This document shows positions 60,137 to 64,000 of a DNA stretch of 64,000 nucleotides, piece after piece. Source of the stretch: Symsagittifera roscoffensis. Lineage: Eukaryota; Xenacoelomorpha; Acoela; Convolutidae. Each line of letters starts with the position of its first letter. Position 1 is the stretch's first letter. The stretch is from contig NC_087064.1 in the NCBI RefSeq assembly GCF_963678635.1, positions 5,740,411 through 5,804,410 on the forward strand, written 5' to 3'. Made by a program: the position numbers and the translations under genes. The notes beneath the pieces are model-generated. The model had not been told where the DNA came from. It saw only the letters and a program-made list of their open reading frames with translations, and made no database searches.

Positions 60137-60154
60137 CGAATTGCCATCTATATA

Positions 60155-60160
60155 AATAAA
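60155..60160 (+). terminator. AATAAA poly(A) signal of gene 2
   Basis: AATAAA 19 bp after the exon 7 stop codon. This supports exon 7 as a true 3' end. Confidence 0.7.
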
Positions 60161-60365
60161 TAGTTCAATTGTTAGGAGTATATGAACTTTTTACCTAGAA
60201 ACGAATCTCCCCTTTTTGCAAAAAATGGGAAATAGTTTAAAAAATATATTATTTCCCTTCCCCTCCCCCCCCTTGAATTGCAGTTTTGAAGAATTGTTTT
60301 AACATTGCTACTATGCTGTGAGTTTTTACATGGCGAACAAACAAATTATTTGGAAGAAGATTGTT

Positions 60366-60480
60366 GTTCCGACATTTGAAGAAAGTGAGGAATATATATG
60401 CTTGGGGTGGGTTTTTTTTATTCAGACCAAAATTACAAAAGTTAACTGCGAATGAGTATCGATCCGGAAATCTTCGGCTT
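60366..60480 (+). mobile_element. family D repeat, 5' fragment
   Basis: GTTCCGACATTTGAAGAAAGTGAGG and GCTTGGGGTGGGTTTT match the beginning of family D; no 3' hairpin follows. Confidence 0.65.
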
Positions 60481-60744
60481 GCCGAGCGAGTATGCTTGTT
60501 TCTTTATTCTTTTACATCTTAACATCCAGTATTTAACCGTTTGTCCCATGCAAAACAGCAATGAAAGGAAGTTTGAAATTAGTGAGAAATGGAAAAAAGC
60601 CAACTAAAAACTCTACTGAGATATTTTTTTACCCTAGACAAAAAATGGGTCTTTTTGGTTATACGACGCAAAAAGTCTTTTTTTTGCCAGGGACGGATTT
60701 AGGTGAAAGGGGGGGGGCGGCGGGGCGGACGTTCCTTTTCCTTT

Positions 60745-61050
60745 AGGGATTCGACCCCCTGCCGACCCAAAGGTTCCCTTTTTAAACTATTTTGAGATAT
60801 ACATATTTGATAACTGACCCTAAAATTTTTCTAAGTGCGCCTTTAGCGCCAATATATACTAATTTTGAGGGAAGAGCGCGCGCCAAAAAACGCAAGTTTT
60901 TGGTCAAAATTTTCCATTAAGTGCCTAAAAACGCCTTTTTTGGCCTGTTTTCAAATTTTTTCCTGCGGCCCAAAACAGGGTCTCCTTAGTGCTTTGGGAG
61001 AGTTCGGAGAGCTTAGAGTTTTAAAATCCGCCCTCCCCTCGAGAAAATCC
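60745..61050 (+). repeat. family C dispersed repeat, copy 2
   Basis: GACCCCCTGCCGACCCAAAGG, ACTAATTTTGAGGGAAGAGCGCGCGCC and TTTTTGGTCAAAATTTTCCA match copy 1 at 47.84 kb over about 250 bp. Confidence 0.85.
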
Positions 61051-63473
61051 TAGATTTTCCCCTGCTTTTTGCCATCTTGATGGTTTGACCATGACGCTAG
61101 AAATTGATTAAAATTCAGTCTAGTTTGGTCATTGTTGGTTTTTCTTTTGCCATTTCCAAGTATACTGTTTTTTATTTTTCTCTGCGCTATAAACAATTGA
61201 TTATTCGTTTCTGACGGTTTCTTCTGTTTCGAAATTTCATTTTTTTTACAGAGGTGCATGATAGTCTTTCAAGTTTATTATACTTGTTGCAATTGAGTTT
61301 ATTTTTTTTATCAACCTGATTATTTGGATTTTCTACTTTAAAATCAAAAAAAAGTTTTTATAGAATTTTCTCGTTTTTTTAATTGCACTAATTGATGAAA
61401 ATGTTTTTCCCCACTTTCCCATTTTCCGAACTATCAGTTAAATCTTTTGCAATGAGTTATTGCATCAAATCTCGAAATCGCTTTCTACTAATCTTCTTGT
61501 AGAAAAATTTCATTTACCCATGCTTATTTTGCTCGTCTTTGTAACCATGTTGTCTGCTCACAAACTGACCACACAAGCCTAAGATACAATTTAACGGTGC
61601 ACAAGGTAGTTTTATCTGTTTTGTTTTTCAATATGATAATTTGAGGCCCTCTATTCCGAAAAAGAAGAATGATAAGAACAAACGTAAGTTATTTTCTGGA
61701 AAGGCTGATTTGCCCAGATTATTGCCAACCACTTTGGAAAAATCAAACCAAACAAGAGAAAAGTGGGCTCCTATACAAAAACAATGTGTACACAAAATTC
61801 ATAATCTATTATCTATATAGTGGAATTGTTTTGTAGATTTATGTTACTTTTGCTTTTTTCAGCCTTTTGGTGTCTTTCAGAATCGATGACTATATCGTTG
61901 CGCTATTTGTGGAAAACAATTCAATTTTTGAAAGTATCAAACGAGCGTAACATAATATTCCCGAGAATTAAGCCAATTTTTTGCCAAAGCTAGGTTGCTT
62001 CTGAGAAACTTTTTGATGACTGTGCTGTGAAAGAACACTATTAAAAGTACACTTTTGCTAAAACTACGAATGATACGACGGTGTGTTACAACTTTTTCAA
62101 CAATATATCATTTTTGTTGCGTCTGAATAATTGATAAAGCTCTTTAAGCAACTCATCCTCTTAAATTTTGTTCCTATTCAGAATTTTTTCCTGCTTCATC
62201 ATCGCCCTGAGAGATTCCGTATTTTTAAAACAGATAGATTTCATAACATCTTTTCAAAATTTGATAGATTTCATAACACCTCTAAATAAACAATACTTGT
62301 GTTACCAAAAAACTAAGATTCTGCTGAAAATTACTGGTATCATTTTTGATAGATTATTTTGAAGCAATTGCGTCACATGAACAAGAACTTTTGGGTAAAA
62401 TTTTTTGGTAATTGTTGAAATATTTTACCGTATAAACTCCTCTTTTCATCAGCAAAAAATTATGTTTGGAATTTTTCAAGCTCTTTTGGCATATCGATGA
62501 AAAAAGTTTGACATTTTGGCGTTCCTAGAACCGAACGATGAGATACACTAGAATTGAATTCCGTCTTTGTAGAGAATTTTGTTCCATTTTTTACAGAATG
62601 ATGTCTGTTTTGCATTTATCTCACTTCTAGTTAGAAAAGCACTGCGAAAACCGAATGATTCAAAAGTTTTTTAAAACAAATCATGACTGAGCGTATCAGA
62701 GCGTATCAGGTCAATTGAAAATTTTTTAAAGCCGTTTGACGCTTGTCGAGTAGGTCCTAATAAAATAAATTTAATAAAGTTAATCAAAGTATTAACGGAT
62801 GAACTTTTAGGTTGTCGCAAAACTGATCCAAAAAAAATACTTTTTTGTTAAGGAGAGAAAACGGCATTTTTTTCAAATTTTTCAAGACTACTTGAAAAGA
62901 AGATATGACTAAAGTTACTGGGGTTGTAAGAGTCCTCGTTTTGGAAAATGACGATAAATTTTGCTACTTCAAGCCGGTTGGTATAAAAGCGTTCAGGAAT
63001 GTACTCATTGAAAAAATTGCTTAGCTGTCCGCATTTGTTTTGGTGGTTAGTTTTTCATTATTTTTTTCTTATTCCATCCTAACCAGTGGTTTACTGATTT
63101 TCCAAGTACCTACAAGCTTAAACAGTTTTGAGGGCTTATAAAGATTTAGTTCAAAAGTTTTTCCATTGTAGGAAAAATTCAAATGTATTCTGTTTATTTA
63201 TGTTATCTTCAAGATTCGAGCTAAATGTAGAAATTTGCTGAAAATGTCTAAATCAAAGATTTTTGGATTCAGTTTTTGACTCACAGGTTCTGAAACATTG
63301 CAAATAAGCTATAGTCAGGAACGTTTTTTTTTGTTTGTCGGTTTATTTTGTTTTGAGATTTTATTTTAGTCAGAGATGCTTCATAACCTACCAAGTTAAC
63401 TTTGGTATTTGTGCTAATTGATTCTAAAACTGTATCAACATGTTTCGTGTAATTGATAAGTGAGAACCTTTGC

Positions 63474-63475
<2 letters not shown>
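61051..63475. other. 3' flank of gene 2, no gene seen
   Basis: AT-rich DNA. The only structure noted is a diverged direct repeat: blocks at 61500-62300 recur at 63600-64000. Confidence 0.4.

Positions 63476-63536
<61 letters not shown>
63476..63536. repeat. (TA)n microsatellite
   Basis: About 30 uninterrupted AT dinucleotides, ending ATATTTAT. Confidence 0.98.
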
Positions 63537-63541
<5 letters not shown>

Positions 63542-64000
63542 ATTTCAAAATTCCGCTATTTGGATAAAGAAATCTTTTTTTCCCAGTTTTTGAACTATCA
63601 CTAATATCTATTTTAATTCTTTTTTAAATCCTTTTTATCTATGCTTATTTTGCTTGTCTGTGAGATTATATTTTTTATACTATTTTTTCTGCTGGCAAAC
63701 TAACCTCAGAAGTCGTGTGATATAACTTAGAGGCAAACAAAAAACTTTCGAACGTTTTAGATCATGTATCCGGAAAAAAAGAAAATGTTACAAAAAGAAT
63801 CATATTTTTTCTCTGTAGGCTGTTTAGAATTCATTTTAATCTTGAAGAATATGTTTTCGTAAAGGTGGTAATTTTGCTTGTTTTTCTTTCTTTAGACATC
63901 TTTTAGAATCAAGTAGACTCTAGCTGAGAGATTCCGTTGTTCTTGAACCAGTTAGATCCCATAACCTAATGAAAAATTGTGTATTTCTTCTGGATGGACT

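Overview
This window is nuclear DNA from an animal, most likely an invertebrate. It is AT-rich and has GT-AG introns, long repeat-filled introns, AATAAA poly(A) signals, a BEL/Pao LTR retrotransposon, LINE relics, a FLYWCH/MULE DNA transposon relic and tRNA-derived SINEs. No bacterial-type operons, ribosome binding sites or CRISPR arrays are present. The species cannot be named from the sequence alone.

Two host genes can be assembled, both on the + strand. Gene 1 (5269-34224) is a CNNM-family magnesium transporter/regulator. It has eight exons whose splice phases all agree, giving 856 residues: signal peptide, CNNM (DUF21) membrane domain, CBS pair, cyclic-nucleotide-binding-homology (CNBH) domain and acidic tail. 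Its 186-nt sixth exon (28515-28700) is easy to miss; it is frame-neutral and is followed by a poly-C tract, so it may be a cassette exon. Gene 2 (41573-60136) encodes a large secreted protein of unknown function, about 1765 residues in seven exons. One 3.7-kb exon carries most of it. Its 3' end has two phase-compatible candidate terminal exons (58521-58699 and 59880-60136).

Layout: 1-3740 holds the start of a gag-like reading frame on the minus strand, leaving through the left edge, with pyrimidine-rich DNA and two tandem repeats. 4099-4960 is a LINE 3' end. 5269-34224 is gene 1; its intron 5 contains a complete, apparently young BEL/Pao element in antisense orientation (17358-24662), with identical 188-bp LTRs, a 5-bp target duplication and an unbroken 2177-codon polyprotein. 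That element split an older dispersed repeat (family A). Introns 4 to 6 also hold tRNA-like SINEs and a 598-bp foldback element. The intergenic stretch 34.4-41.57 kb holds two tandem copies of a hairpin-ended repeat that looks like a non-autonomous Helentron (family D), a 165-bp palindrome and a decayed minus-strand LINE. Gene 2 introns hold a 46-bp minisatellite, several 165-230-bp degenerate tandem arrays, further family D copies, and a FLYWCH/MULE transposase pseudogene with recognisable terminal repeats inserted into a family D copy. 60.2-64 kb shows repeats, a TA microsatellite and a diverged duplication, but no gene.

The two genes have no evident functional link. The strongest discovery leads are the unrecognised gene 2 with its possible alternative ends, the candidate CNNM cassette exon, the Helentron-like repeat, and the nested insertions that give a relative chronology of transposition.
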